DNA of 64,000 nt from Clostridiales bacterium. Lineage in GTDB: Bacteria; Bacillota_A; Clostridia; Oscillospirales; Oscillospiraceae. Under the pieces are notes generated by a model. That model did no database searches, had not been told where the DNA came from, and saw only the letters and a program-made list of their open reading frames with translations. The position numbers were made by a program, and so were the translations under genes. The stretch is from contig SFKX01000004.1 in NCBI GenBank assembly GCA_004553625.1, positions 124,001 to 188,000 of the forward strand. The letters are read 5' to 3'. Of this stretch, positions 33,131 to 41,440 are shown in pieces. Each line of letters opens with the position of its first letter. Positions within the stretch are counted from its first letter, which is position 1.

Positions 33131-33902
33131 CAGGATATTCCTCCCGCATCATGTCGCCCACGGCGCCCTCATACCAGAGCCTGCGCAGGTAGAGCCCCTG
33201 CGGCGGCATGGTCGGCCCCGTGAGCCGCCTGTCCCCGGTCTCGAGCAGGGCCGGTATCTCCTCCGGCTCCAGCTTCCCGTGGGAGGCGTAGACCATGGTG
33301 CCGACTATCGCGCGCACCATGTTGTAGAGAAACCCGTCCGCACATACGGCGACGCTTATCATGTCGCCCTCGCGCCAGGCCCGGCACCAGTGCACGGTGC
33401 GGACGGTGGTTTTTGTCTGCGTCCCCACGCTCCGGACTGCCTTGAAGTCGTGCCGGCCCTCGAAGGCCAGGCCCGCCGCGCGCATCCTGTCTATATCGAG
33501 GGGCGCGGGGTAGAAGCAGACCCGTTTCTGCAAAAAGGGGTCGCGTATGCGGGTGTTCATTATCTTGTATATATATTCTTTCTTTATACAGCTTAAAATG
33601 GCATTGAAGTCCTCCGGCGCCTCGCAGGCCTCGAGGACGGCGATGTCGTCCGGCAGGCGGGTGTTGACGGCGAGGGGCAGCCGCTCCACGGGTATGCGGC
33701 TCTCGGTGCGGAAGTTTGCGCAGTAGGAGAGCGCGTGGACCCCGGCGTCGGTGCGGCCGCAGCCGGTGAGCTTTACCCGCCCGCCGCAAACCTTCCCCAG
33801 CGCCTTTTCGAGCGTTTCGGCCACGCTGGCCTCCGTCTTTTGGACCTGCCAGCCGTGGTAGGCCGTGCCGTCGTAGCGGAGCTTTAAGGCGATGTTCCTC
33901 AT
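33099..33902 (-). CDS. truA: tRNA pseudouridine(38-40) synthase
   Basis: 267 residues. TruA converts uridines 38-40 in the anticodon arm to pseudouridine. Catalytic Asp52 lies in CGRTDAGVHALSY, and the N-terminal RYDGTAYHGWQ motif is clear. The ATG overlaps the ecfT stop (ATGA), reproducing the common Bacillota order ecfA1-ecfA2-ecfT-truA. The C-terminal 15 residues extend into the overlap with the DUF5711-type gene. The usual downstream rplM and rpsI are replaced here by the DUF5711-type and cvpA genes. Confidence 0.97.
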   Translation of the reverse strand: MRNIALKLRYDGTAYHGWQVQKTEASVAETLEKALGKVCGGRVKLTGCGRTDAGVHALSYCANFRTESRIPVERLPLAVNTRLPDDIAVLEACEAPEDFNAILSCIKKEYIYKIMNTRIRDPFLQKRVCFYPAPLDIDRMRAAGLAFEGRHDFKAVRSVGTQTKTTVRTVHWCRAWREGDMISVAVCADGFLYNMVRAIVGTMVYASHGKLEPEEIPALLETGDRRLTGPTMPPQGLYLRRLWYEGAVGDMMREEYPDERPGAQKEA

Positions 33903-34705
33903 AGGCCGTAGACGTTCATGACGATCGTCGCCGCGAGCACCAGGGCGCCCAGGAGCAGGGCGACCCAGTCGCGCAGCTGCATGTGCAGCCGCTTCATGCG
34001 GGTTCTGCCCTCGCCGCCGTGGTAGCAGCGGCTCTCCATGGCCACGGCCAGCTCGTCCGCGCGGCGGAAGCTGGAGACGAAGAGCGGCACCAAAAGCGGC
34101 AGCAGGGCCTTGGCCCGGTCCGTTATCTTGCCCGTCTCGAAGTCCGCGCCCCTTGCCTTCTGCGCGGACATGATCTTGTCGGTCTCTTCGATGAGCGTGG
34201 GTATGAAGCGGAGCGCCATGCTCATCATCATGCTCATCTCGTGGACGGGGACCTTGAGCTTCTTGAGCGGCCCGAGCAGGATCTCGAGCCCGTCCGTGAG
34301 GGCGATGGGGCTCGTCGTATAGGTGAGGAGGAAGGTTCCGGTTATGAGCATCATTATGCGCACGACCATGAGGAAGGCGCGCTTTATGCCGCCGGTCGTT
34401 ATCGTGAATATCCACCAGTCCGCGAGGACCGCGCCCTCTTTCGTGTAGAAGAGGTTGAGGAAGCCGGTGAGGATGATGATGAAGATGAGCGGCTTGAGCC
34501 CCTTGAGGATGGTCCCGAGCTTTATCCGCGAGACGCCTACGCAGGCCGCCGTGACGACGAACATGAGCCCGTAGGAGAACCAGTCCACCGCGGTGAAGAG
34601 CGCGGCGATGTAGACGATGACGAGGATGAGCTTGGTCCTGGGGTCCAGCCTGTGGACGACGGTATCGCCCGGGAAGAACTGGCCAAGTGTGATGTCTTTG
34701 AGCAT
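33899..34705 (-). CDS. ecfT: ECF transporter transmembrane T-component
   Basis: 268 residues with about five to six helices. It links the two ATPases to exchangeable S-components such as ThiW. The coupling helices carry the two Ala-Arg-Gly-like motifs, seen as KARGADFETG and the later ESRCYHGGEGRTR. Its ATG overlaps the ecfA2 stop as TGATG, and its own stop overlaps the truA start. This is the general ECF module; the only S-component gene in the window is thiW, which is under separate riboswitch control, so the module probably serves several vitamins. Confidence 0.96.
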   Translation of the reverse strand: MLKDITLGQFFPGDTVVHRLDPRTKLILVIVYIAALFTAVDWFSYGLMFVVTAACVGVSRIKLGTILKGLKPLIFIIILTGFLNLFYTKEGAVLADWWIFTITTGGIKRAFLMVVRIMMLITGTFLLTYTTSPIALTDGLEILLGPLKKLKVPVHEMSMMMSMALRFIPTLIEETDKIMSAQKARGADFETGKITDRAKALLPLLVPLFVSSFRRADELAVAMESRCYHGGEGRTRMKRLHMQLRDWVALLLGALVLAATIVMNVYGL

Positions 34706-35571
34706 CAGTCCGCCGCCTCCTTTCCGAGCAGGGCCAGGACGGCCCGGCGCAGCTGTTCGGCGGTGTAGACGGACTCGGGCAGGGCCGCTCCGCGTTTGCG
34801 GAGTTCATCCGCGATGGCGGCGGGCTGGGGCACGTCGAGGCCCATCTCGGTGAGCTCTCTGGCCCTTTTGAACACGTCCTCCGGCGCGCCGTCCATGGCG
34901 ATCTGTCCGCCGTGAAAGACGATGAGCCTGTCCGCGATACGTGCGGCGTCGTCCATGCTGTGGGTGACGAGCAGGACGGTGGAGCCGGTCTCGCGGCGGT
35001 AATCGGTGATGTTTTTGAGTATTCCCTCGCAGCCGGCGGGGTCGAGCCCGGCAGTGGGCTCGTCGAGGATGAGGACCTTGGGCCGCATTGCGATGACTCC
35101 CGCTATGGCTATGCGCCGCTTCTGCCCGCCGGAGAGCTCCAGCGGGGACTTCTCGAAGAGGTCCTCGGAGAGCCCGACGAAGCGCGCCGCCTCGCGGACC
35201 CGCTCGTCCACCTCGCTCTCGGGGAGCTTCATGTTCTTGGGGCCGAAGGCGATGTCCCTGTATACCGTCTCCTCAAAGAGCTGGTACTCCGGGTATTGGA
35301 ACACGAGGCCCACCTTGAAGCGCACGTCCCGCGTGGCCTCCTTCGTTGCGAAGATATCCACGTCCTCGCAGAAAACGCTGCCGGAGGAGGGCTTCAGCAG
35401 TCCGTTCAGGTGCTGGATGAAGGTGCTCTTGCCTGAGCCAGTGTGGCCGATGACGGCGACGAGCTGGCCCTCGTATATCTCTACGTCTATGTCGTGTATG
35501 GCCGTTTTTTCAAAGGGGGTGCCTTCGCTGTAAACGTGGCTCAGCCCCACGGCTCTTATGACCGCGCCCAT
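34705..35571 (-). CDS. ecfA2: ECF transporter ATPase A2
   Basis: 288 residues. Walker A GHTGSGKSTF, Q-loop VFQYPEYQLFEETV (the EcfA-type YPEYQLFE signature), ABC signature LSGGQKRRIAIAGV, Walker B VLILDEPTAGLDP and switch His in VTHSMDD. It pairs with EcfA1 to power vitamin uptake. The ATG at 35571 begins 2 bases after the ecfA1 stop. A C-terminal extension of about 60 residues includes the dimer groove that binds EcfT. In-frame extension upstream overlaps ecfA1 and is not used. Confidence 0.97.
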   Translation of the reverse strand: MGAVIRAVGLSHVYSEGTPFEKTAIHDIDVEIYEGQLVAVIGHTGSGKSTFIQHLNGLLKPSSGSVFCEDVDIFATKEATRDVRFKVGLVFQYPEYQLFEETVYRDIAFGPKNMKLPESEVDERVREAARFVGLSEDLFEKSPLELSGGQKRRIAIAGVIAMRPKVLILDEPTAGLDPAGCEGILKNITDYRRETGSTVLLVTHSMDDAARIADRLIVFHGGQIAMDGAPEDVFKRARELTEMGLDVPQPAAIADELRKRGAALPESVYTAEQLRRAVLALLGKEAAD

Positions 35572-35573
35572 AC

Positions 35574-36422
35574 TCACTGACCCCCGGCCTTTTTGATGGC
35601 TGCCATGACGGCGTCGGCGCACTCGCCCACCGTCAGCGCCTCGAGCGGCAGGTCGAAGCCCTCCTGCCTCAGGCTGTAGATGAGCTCCGTCGTCGCGGGG
35701 ACGGAGAGCCCCTCGCTCCGCAGCAGCTCGACCTGGGAAAAGACCTCCCTGGGCGAACCGTCCGCGACTATCGCGCCCTCGGACATGACGATGAGCCTGT
35801 CCGCGCCCACGCATTCGGACATGTGGTGGGTGATGAGGACGACGGTCATGCCCTTTTCGCGGCAGAGCCGCGTCACCGTGGCGACGACCTCGCGCCTGCC
35901 GACGGGGTCGAGCATAGCGGTGGGCTCGTCCAGGACGACACAGCGCGGCTGCATGGCGAGCACGCCGGCGATGGCGACGCGCTGTTTCTGCCCGCCGGAG
36001 AGCAGGTGCGGGGCATGGAGCCTGTATTCGTACATGCCGACCGTCTTTAGCGCCTCGTCCACTCTGCGGCGTATCTCCTCCGAGGGAACGCCGAGGTTCT
36101 CCGGCGCGAAGGCGACGTCGTCCTCGACGACGTTTGCGACGATCTGGTTATCAGGGTTCTGGAACACCATGCCCACCGTGCGGCGGATGTCCAGCAGCCG
36201 CTCCTCGTCGGCGGTGTCGATGCCGTCCACGTAGACCTTGCCCGAAGAGGGCAGGAGGATGGCGTTCATGAGCTTTGCCAGGGTGGATTTACCGGAGCCG
36301 TTGTGTCCCAGGACGGCGACGAAGCTGCCCTCCTCTATCTCGAGGTCGATGCCGTGCAGGGTCTCCTGTTCGTCCCCGGGGTAGCTGTAGTGCAGGCGCT
36401 CCGCCCTTATTATTGGCTGCAT
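35574..36422 (-). CDS. ecfA1: ECF transporter ATPase A1
   Basis: 282 residues. Walker A GHNGSGKSTL, Q-loop VFQNPDNQIVANVVEDDVAFAPENLG (core VFQNPDNQ, typical of EcfA1), signature LSGGQKQRVAIAGVLA, Walker B CVVLDEPTAMLDP and switch His in ITHHMSE. Partner of EcfA2. The start ATG 36422 is preferred over an in-frame GTG 12 bases upstream that would abut the GGGGAG site. It begins 8 bases after the methyltransferase gene and shares its promoter. Confidence 0.97.
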   Translation of the reverse strand: MQPIIRAERLHYSYPGDEQETLHGIDLEIEEGSFVAVLGHNGSGKSTLAKLMNAILLPSSGKVYVDGIDTADEERLLDIRRTVGMVFQNPDNQIVANVVEDDVAFAPENLGVPSEEIRRRVDEALKTVGMYEYRLHAPHLLSGGQKQRVAIAGVLAMQPRCVVLDEPTAMLDPVGRREVVATVTRLCREKGMTVVLITHHMSECVGADRLIVMSEGAIVADGSPREVFSQVELLRSEGLSVPATTELIYSLRQEGFDLPLEALTVGECADAVMAAIKKAGGQ

Positions 36423-36430
36423 ACGACTAG

Positions 36431-37297
36431 TCACTCCCCGCGCTCCCAGCGGCATGCGGCTCCTGCCGGCAGGCACAGGCCCGTCGCGGTGACGGGCAGG
36501 CCCAGTTCCCGGCTCTCCGAGCGGCCGCCGAAGCGCTTAGTAAAGATGCTCTCGCTGATATAGGTCAGCACCGAGGGCGAAAGCCCCGTGGTGTAGGAAT
36601 TGATGATGACGAAGAGCGGGTCGTCCGAGAGGACGCCCGAGACCAGGCTGACAAAGTCCCAGAGGCTGTCCTCGAGCTTCCAGACCTCGCCTCCGGGGCC
36701 GCGCCCGTAGCTGGGCGGGTCCATGATGACGGCGTCGTAGCGCCGCCCGCGGCGTATCTCGCGCTCTACGAACTTGGCGCAGTCGTCCACTATCCAGCGG
36801 ACGGGCCTGTCCGCCACTCCGGAGGCGGCGGCGTTTTCCTTCGCCCAGGCGACCATGCCCTTTGCGGCGTCCACGTGGCAGACGGAGGCCCCGGCGCGCA
36901 GAGCGGCGACAGTCGCCGCGCCGGTGTAGGCGAAGAGGTTCAAAACGCTCACGGGCCTGCCCGCCGCCCTTATGCTGCGCATGATGTAGTCCCAGTTTGC
37001 GGCCTGCTCCGGGAAGATGCCCGTGTGCTTGAAGTTCATGGGCTTCACGTTGAAGCGGAGCTCGCCGTAGCCTATCTGCCAGCTCTGGGGCAGGCGGCGC
37101 TTGTCCCAGGCCCCGCCGCCGGACTCGCTGCGGGTATATTTCCCGTCGCAGCCCTTCCAGCGCGGGTCGCGCCTGGGCGTCTGCCAGATGGCCTGGGGGT
37201 CCGGCCGCACGAGAGTATAGCCGCCCCAGCGCTCCAGCTTTTCCCCGCCCGAGCAGTCTATAAGCTCATAATCTTTCCAGCCCTCAGCTATCCACAT
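36431..37297 (-). CDS. Class I SAM-dependent methyltransferase, RlmI/RlmK-like
   Basis: 288 residues. The N-terminal part resembles the linker and substrate end of rRNA large-subunit cytosine methyltransferases. The Rossmann methyltransferase domain has NLFAYTGAATVAALRAGA as the SAM motif, CHVDAAKGMVAWAKEN, and the MDPPSYGRG active motif. The nearest relatives methylate cytosine in 23S rRNA (RlmI, m5C1962), but the N-terminal PUA domain of RlmI is not evident, so the substrate is unsure. First gene of the operon; the ATG has a weak GGGGGAG site. Confidence 0.85.
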   Translation of the reverse strand: MWIAEGWKDYELIDCSGGEKLERWGGYTLVRPDPQAIWQTPRRDPRWKGCDGKYTRSESGGGAWDKRRLPQSWQIGYGELRFNVKPMNFKHTGIFPEQAANWDYIMRSIRAAGRPVSVLNLFAYTGAATVAALRAGASVCHVDAAKGMVAWAKENAAASGVADRPVRWIVDDCAKFVEREIRRGRRYDAVIMDPPSYGRGPGGEVWKLEDSLWDFVSLVSGVLSDDPLFVIINSYTTGLSPSVLTYISESIFTKRFGGRSESRELGLPVTATGLCLPAGAACRWERGE

Positions 37298-37328
37298 GAC
37301 AAAACTCCCCCGCGCTCAGTAATCACGT

Positions 37329-37357
37329 ATTATACCATGCCGCGCGCGCGAGGTCAA
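37329..37357 (-). promoter_or_regulatory. Promoter of the methyltransferase-ECF-truA-cvpA operon
   Basis: On the minus strand TTGACC (37352-37357), a 17-base spacer and consensus TATAAT (37329-37334). Confidence 0.88.
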
Positions 37358-37371
37358 TGCGTTCAGCGAGA

Positions 37372-39480
37372 TTAAGCCCCCTCCAGCAGCCATTCCGCGG
37401 CGATGAGCGGGGCCGTTTCGTTCCTGAAACGGAGCGTTGCCGCGGCGCCCGTCCGCAGCGGGCTCTCGCCCCAGCCGAGCTCCACCGTCACGGAAGGTAT
37501 GCCCAGCTCTCCGGCGCACCAGTCCTTGTAGCCCCCGGCGTCCAGCTCCTCCGTATCGCCGAGCCCGTAGCCCGCCGCCGCGCCCAGGGCCTCCGCCAGA
37601 CTGAGTGAGGCCGCGTTCACCTCCGCGGCGGCCCCGGCGTAGTCGGCGTAGATGACGCTGCCCGCCGTGTGGTAGCTTATCGTCGCGTCCGGCATGAGCG
37701 CGCGCGTGTACTCCGCCAGCGCCCGGCTCTCCGGCTGGTCCTCCGGCACCGAGCCGCGCCAGCCCTCCGCCGAGGGCGCGCTCCGCCCGTCGAGCAGTTC
37801 CCAGCCCGCGTCGAAGTTGCGGTTGAGGTCCACGCCTGCGGCGTTCGCCTTCCAGGTCCGGGCATAGGCCTCCTCGCCCGGCTCCGTCAGGCCCGCCGCG
37901 AGGTCGGACTCGTATATCGCCTCCTGCGCCGCGCCCAGCCGGCCCGTCCGGCTTATCTCCACCCCGTCCGGGTTCACCATGGGTATGAAATGGAAGCGGG
38001 TGCCCTCCGGGACCCCCGCCTCCAGCAGATACTCTATCTGGCAGAGAACGACATAGCTGCTCAGGCCCTCCCTGCCGTGTATGCCGCCCTGTATGAGCAG
38101 CTCGCGCTCCGCCCCGGCCGCGCCGACCACGGCGAGCGCTATGCTCCGTCCCTCGGCGCTCTCGCCGATGGAGCCCAGCTCCAGCTGCCCCGGATATGCC
38201 TCCGCCAGCCGCTGGAGCCCTTCCTCCAGGTCCTCGCAGCCGAAGGCCGAGGTCGGCGCGGCGGAGTCGGACTTCGGCACTATGTAGGTCGAGAGCACAT
38301 AGCCGCGCTGCCCGGCGTATTCCACATAGGCAAAGCCGCCCTCGAAGCGGATGAGCGTCATCTCCGCGCCCCTGGGGATGGTGGTTATGGCCTCCGCGCC
38401 GACGTCCGGCGCGCTGCGCAGGGTGATGAACTCCTCGCAGTCCGCGATGAAGAGCTCGCCCGCCCCGGCCTGGGCCTGAGTCTGGCCCTGCTCCTGCGAC
38501 CCGGAGCCGTCCGCCGCCGTTATGCTCCAGAGCTGGGCGATCTGGGGCGCGAGCCTGTCGTAGCTCCAGAGCCTGGAGCTGCGCTCCGGGCTGTTCGGGT
38601 CGTATACCTTGAAGCCCAGGAGGTTCGCGCCGTAGATGACGATGAAATGTCCGCTGGTCGTGAAGTCGCCGGGCAGCATGGAGGCGATGATGACCTCGCC
38701 CGCCTCCAGGCGCTCGCGCAGCGCGGTCCTGCCTGCGCTGATGGCCTCACCCCGGAGGCCGAACATCTCCGCGCCCTCGGTGAAGAGGGACCAGGCCGTG
38801 CCGGAGCCCGGGACGTAGTGGCCCGCGGCCTCGGCGGCGTCCGCGATGCGTGCGGGCGTGAGCCGCGCGTCTCCCGTGAGTCCCATGGCCGCCATGGAAA
38901 GGCAGGTAGGCCCGCATGCCGTGAAGCCCATGACCGAGCTGCCGTAGCCGTGGAAGCACCAGCGCGCGTCGTACTGCAGCAGATAGGGCAGCTCGCCCTC
39001 CTCCAGCTCTATCCTCGCGTCCAGGCCGGACTCATCCGGCTCCCGGAAGGGCGTGAGCAGCACGAAGGGGGTCTTTTCCGCGCCGCCGAGCGCCGTCTTG
39101 ACGGCCTCCTCAGTGTAGATGCCGATGTGCCGGGCCATGAACTCCAGCTCCTCGGCCCATTCCGGGGCCTCCTTGGCCAGGGCGCGCAGCTGTTCCGCCT
39201 CCTGCGCGCCGCACTCGTCCAGATACATCTCCGGGCTCACCTGCGCCCCCAGGGACGCGAGGTCGTATGTGAATTCCGTGTCCGTGTTGCCGAGGTCCAG
39301 GCGCACTGGCAGGCCGAAACCGCCGAAGCCGTCCGTCAGCCGCCAGGCCGCATAGAGCCCCAGGCAGATGAATACCAGCGCGAAAAGCGGCCCGAGACAG
39401 CCGCGCCGTCTCCTGCGCCTGCGCCTGCGCCGCCTCCGCACGGGCTCTTCCATGTATTCGACTTCCCTGAAATTAGACAT
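37372..39480 (-). CDS. Surface fusion protein: C39-like peptidase, SH3 and M14 carboxypeptidase
   Basis: 702 residues. A run of 12 arginines (15-26) precedes a signal-anchor helix (28-47). Residues about 163-323 resemble a C39-family papain-like peptidase, with Cys189 in FTACGPTC, His278 in TSGHFIVIYG and Asp294 in VYDPNSPE. An SH3-like wall-binding domain (about 343-405) follows. Residues about 418-700 are an M14 zinc carboxypeptidase: zinc ligands His468 and Glu471 in GGIHGREGL, the third His in ISYHTAGS, and catalytic Glu in VTVELGWGES. Such M14 domains cleave peptidoglycan stem peptides or gamma-D-Glu-DAP bonds. Two peptidases in one chain suggest wall-peptide processing or nutrient scavenging. 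The fusion is in one frame with a strong promoter. Confidence 0.88.
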   Translation of the reverse strand: MSNFREVEYMEEPVRRRRRRRRRRRRGCLGPLFALVFICLGLYAAWRLTDGFGGFGLPVRLDLGNTDTEFTYDLASLGAQVSPEMYLDECGAQEAEQLRALAKEAPEWAEELEFMARHIGIYTEEAVKTALGGAEKTPFVLLTPFREPDESGLDARIELEEGELPYLLQYDARWCFHGYGSSVMGFTACGPTCLSMAAMGLTGDARLTPARIADAAEAAGHYVPGSGTAWSLFTEGAEMFGLRGEAISAGRTALRERLEAGEVIIASMLPGDFTTSGHFIVIYGANLLGFKVYDPNSPERSSRLWSYDRLAPQIAQLWSITAADGSGSQEQGQTQAQAGAGELFIADCEEFITLRSAPDVGAEAITTIPRGAEMTLIRFEGGFAYVEYAGQRGYVLSTYIVPKSDSAAPTSAFGCEDLEEGLQRLAEAYPGQLELGSIGESAEGRSIALAVVGAAGAERELLIQGGIHGREGLSSYVVLCQIEYLLEAGVPEGTRFHFIPMVNPDGVEISRTGRLGAAQEAIYESDLAAGLTEPGEEAYARTWKANAAGVDLNRNFDAGWELLDGRSAPSAEGWRGSVPEDQPESRALAEYTRALMPDATISYHTAGSVIYADYAGAAAEVNAASLSLAEALGAAAGYGLGDTEELDAGGYKDWCAGELGIPSVTVELGWGESPLRTGAAATLRFRNETAPLIAAEWLLEGA

Positions 39481-39518
39481 GCGGATTCTCTCTTTCCGTA
39501 TTAAATCACATAATACAG

Positions 39519-39547
39519 ATTATATTCCAGGCCCCGCTCCTTGTCAA
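39519..39547 (-). promoter_or_regulatory. Consensus promoter of the C39/M14 fusion gene
   Basis: On the minus strand TTGACA (39542-39547), exactly 17 bases, then TATAAT (39519-39524): a full consensus sigma-A promoter. This predicts strong expression of the surface protein. Confidence 0.93.
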
Positions 39548-39643
39548 GCGGAGGCCGTTTCCCGGTCCGCGGCGGGGGTATAAACGGGATATCAAGGTTT
39601 TGCCCCGGGGCGTTAAGAAGCCGATAAGATATGGCTTTTGCGA

Positions 39644-39672
39644 TTGAAAGAGCGAAAATCCTCCTTTATAAT
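39644..39672 (+). promoter_or_regulatory. Promoter of the second NSS transporter
   Basis: TTGAAA (39644-39649), a 17-base spacer and consensus TATAAT (39667-39672). A CCGGG/CCCGG hairpin follows in the leader (about 39680-39697). Confidence 0.88.
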
Positions 39673-39726
39673 CGCCTTACCGGGCCTGGAAACCCGGTTG
39701 GGAGTGATAGAAAAAGGAGGAAAGTT

Positions 39727-41121
39727 ATGGAACACAAACGTGGTAATTGGGGAAGCAACTTCGGCTTCCTGATGGCGGCCGTCGGCTCTGCCGTCGGACT
39801 GGGCAACCTCTGGGGCTTCCCGTATAAGATGGGCGCGAACGGCGGTTTCGCGTTCCTGGTCGTTTACCTTCTGCTGGTACTGTTCGTCGGCTTCATGGTC
39901 ATGATAGGCGAGCTGGCGCTGGGCCGCAAGTCGGGCCTCGGCGTCGTCGGGACCTACAAGAAGCTCTCGAAGGAGGTCCGCTGGCTGGGCTGGCTAGGCA
40001 TAGCCTCCGCCTTCCTCATCATGAGCTTCTACACCGTCCTCGGCGGCTACGTCACGAAGTACATCGTTGTAAACCTTGGCGACATCTTCGGCGCGTCCTG
40101 GGGCAGCGGCGGCGCCGCGGCAGGCGACCTCTTCAACGGCCTGCTGACGAACCAGGTGGAGTCCATCGTCTACAGCGTCATATTCCTTGCGCTGACCTGC
40201 ATCATAGTCATGGGCGGCATCTCGGGCGGCATAGAGAAGTTCACGAAATACGCCATGCCCGCGCTCTTTGTCATGCTGCTGGTGGTCATCATCCGCTCGG
40301 TCACTCTGCCGGGCGCGGGCGAGGGCCTGCGCTTCATGCTGGTGCCGAACCTGCAGCCGCTCAAGGACGACTTCATGGCCGTCATCGCCTCGGCCGGCGG
40401 GCAGATGTTCTTCTCGCTCTCGCTGGGCATGGGCGCCATGATAACCTACGGCTCCTACCTCCAGAAGAAGGAGAATATCGAGAAAAACGCACTCATCGTT
40501 GTCTGCTCGGATACGCTGGTCGCCGTCATGGCCGCCTTTGCCATCCTGCCCGCGGCCATCGCCCTGGGCGGTGAGGACGCCGCCATGTCCGGCCCGAGCC
40601 TGCTGTTCGTAACGCTGCAGGACGTGTTCGCGGCGATGGGCAGCTTCGGCCCCGTGTTCGGCCTCATTTTCTACATACTCGTCTTTATCGCGGCGATCAC
40701 CTCCGCCATCTCGCTGGTCGAGGTCGTCACCACCTTCTATATCGACAAGGCACACGCCAAGGGCCAGCCCGGCAACCGCAAGAAGTATACCATCCTCACC
40801 TGCCTGGCCATCCTGGTCCTGGCCGTGATCGTGGCGGCGGACGGCCTGGGCTCCAACGGGCTCTGGCAGCCGCTGGGCTACTGCTGGCTCGACTTCATGG
40901 ACCTCTGGTCCGAGGGCATCATGATGCCGCTGGGCGCGCTGTTCATGTGCATCTTCATCGGCTACGAATACAAGGTCGATACCCTCGCGGAGGAGATAGA
41001 GCAAAACGGCAACGTGTTCAAAACAAAGAAGGTCTACGCCGTCTGCTGCAAGATCGTCGTGCCTCTGGCGATGTTCCTCGTGCTCTTCGGCCAGCTGCAG
41101 GCCTTCGGCATCATCAAGTGA
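39727..41121 (+). CDS. Second NSS-family sodium-coupled transporter
   Basis: 464 residues with 11 to 12 predicted helices. Signature GSAVGLGNLWGFPYKMGANG in the first helix. The ATG at 39727 has AGGAGG 6 bases upstream; the longer reading frame back to 39631 is not used because it includes the promoter. It is a paralogue of the transporter at 11.1 kb: long stretches such as GQMFFSLSLGMG, MITYGSYL and the C-terminal CWLDF-MDLWSEG are shared, but a 15-20 residue Ala/Gly-rich loop insertion (GASWGSGGAAAG) is only here. A different amino-acid preference is plausible. It is followed by the structured repeat region rather than a usual terminator. Confidence 0.95.
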   Translation: MEHKRGNWGSNFGFLMAAVGSAVGLGNLWGFPYKMGANGGFAFLVVYLLLVLFVGFMVMIGELALGRKSGLGVVGTYKKLSKEVRWLGWLGIASAFLIMSFYTVLGGYVTKYIVVNLGDIFGASWGSGGAAAGDLFNGLLTNQVESIVYSVIFLALTCIIVMGGISGGIEKFTKYAMPALFVMLLVVIIRSVTLPGAGEGLRFMLVPNLQPLKDDFMAVIASAGGQMFFSLSLGMGAMITYGSYLQKKENIEKNALIVVCSDTLVAVMAAFAILPAAIALGGEDAAMSGPSLLFVTLQDVFAAMGSFGPVFGLIFYILVFIAAITSAISLVEVVTTFYIDKAHAKGQPGNRKKYTILTCLAILVLAVIVAADGLGSNGLWQPLGYCWLDFMDLWSEGIMMPLGALFMCIFIGYEYKVDTLAEEIEQNGNVFKTKKVYAVCCKIVVPLAMFLVLFGQLQAFGIIK

Positions 41122-41152
41122 TAATTCCTCTCCCACCATATTCCTCACATCA

Positions 41153-41176
41153 GCCGCCCGGCACATGCCGGGCGGC
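41153..41176. repeat. Left copy of a 24-base palindrome flanking the structured repeat
   Basis: GCCGCCCGGC and GCCGGGCGGC arms around ACAT. An identical 24-base copy lies at 41345-41368. No T-run follows on the plus strand. Confidence 0.85.
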
Positions 41177-41213
41177 AAAGTATGTCTAAAAAGCCTCGCA
41201 GAGTTTTGCGGCC

Positions 41214-41324
41214 ACAGCCGCGAAATAAAGTCCGATCCGTTTTTCCCGGGGGCGTGTACCTCGGGAAAAACACTTCTCGCGCAGCGGAGTGTCGAGCAAA
41301 GCGAGGCATGAAGCGCAGCGCAAA
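41214..41324 (-). repeat. Dispersed structured repeat, copy A
   Basis: About 110 bases. Read on the minus strand it matches copy B at 55721-55829: TTGCGCTGCGCT, then CCTCGCTTTGCTCGAC, GCGAGAAGT, a hairpin and TTTATTTCGCGG. The hairpin has 9-bp arms at 41240-41248 and 41262-41270 with a 13-base loop. Three positions have changed together relative to copy B and keep pairing. The two copies sit after unrelated genes. The 41122-41440 gap holds this repeat, the two palindromes and the next promoter. Confidence 0.8.
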
Positions 41325-41344
41325 GCCTTCTCCTGAAAAGCAGA

Positions 41345-41368
41345 GCCGCCCGGCACATGCCGGGCGGC
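41345..41368. repeat. Right copy of the 24-base palindrome
   Basis: Identical to 41153-41176. The two palindromes bracket the structured repeat and could be a duplicated target or a pair of REP-like hairpins. Confidence 0.85.
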
Positions 41369-41378
41369 GTCCTTGTGG

Positions 41379-41407
41379 TTGACTTGAGCTTTTGGCTGTG
41401 ATATCCT
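41379..41407 (+). promoter_or_regulatory. Promoter of the pseudokinase-lectin gene
   Basis: TTGACT (41379-41384), a 17-base spacer and TATCCT (41402-41407), 33 bases before the ATG. Confidence 0.75.
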
Positions 41408-41440
41408 GTTGACATAATACCCGAGAAATGGGGAGAGGCA

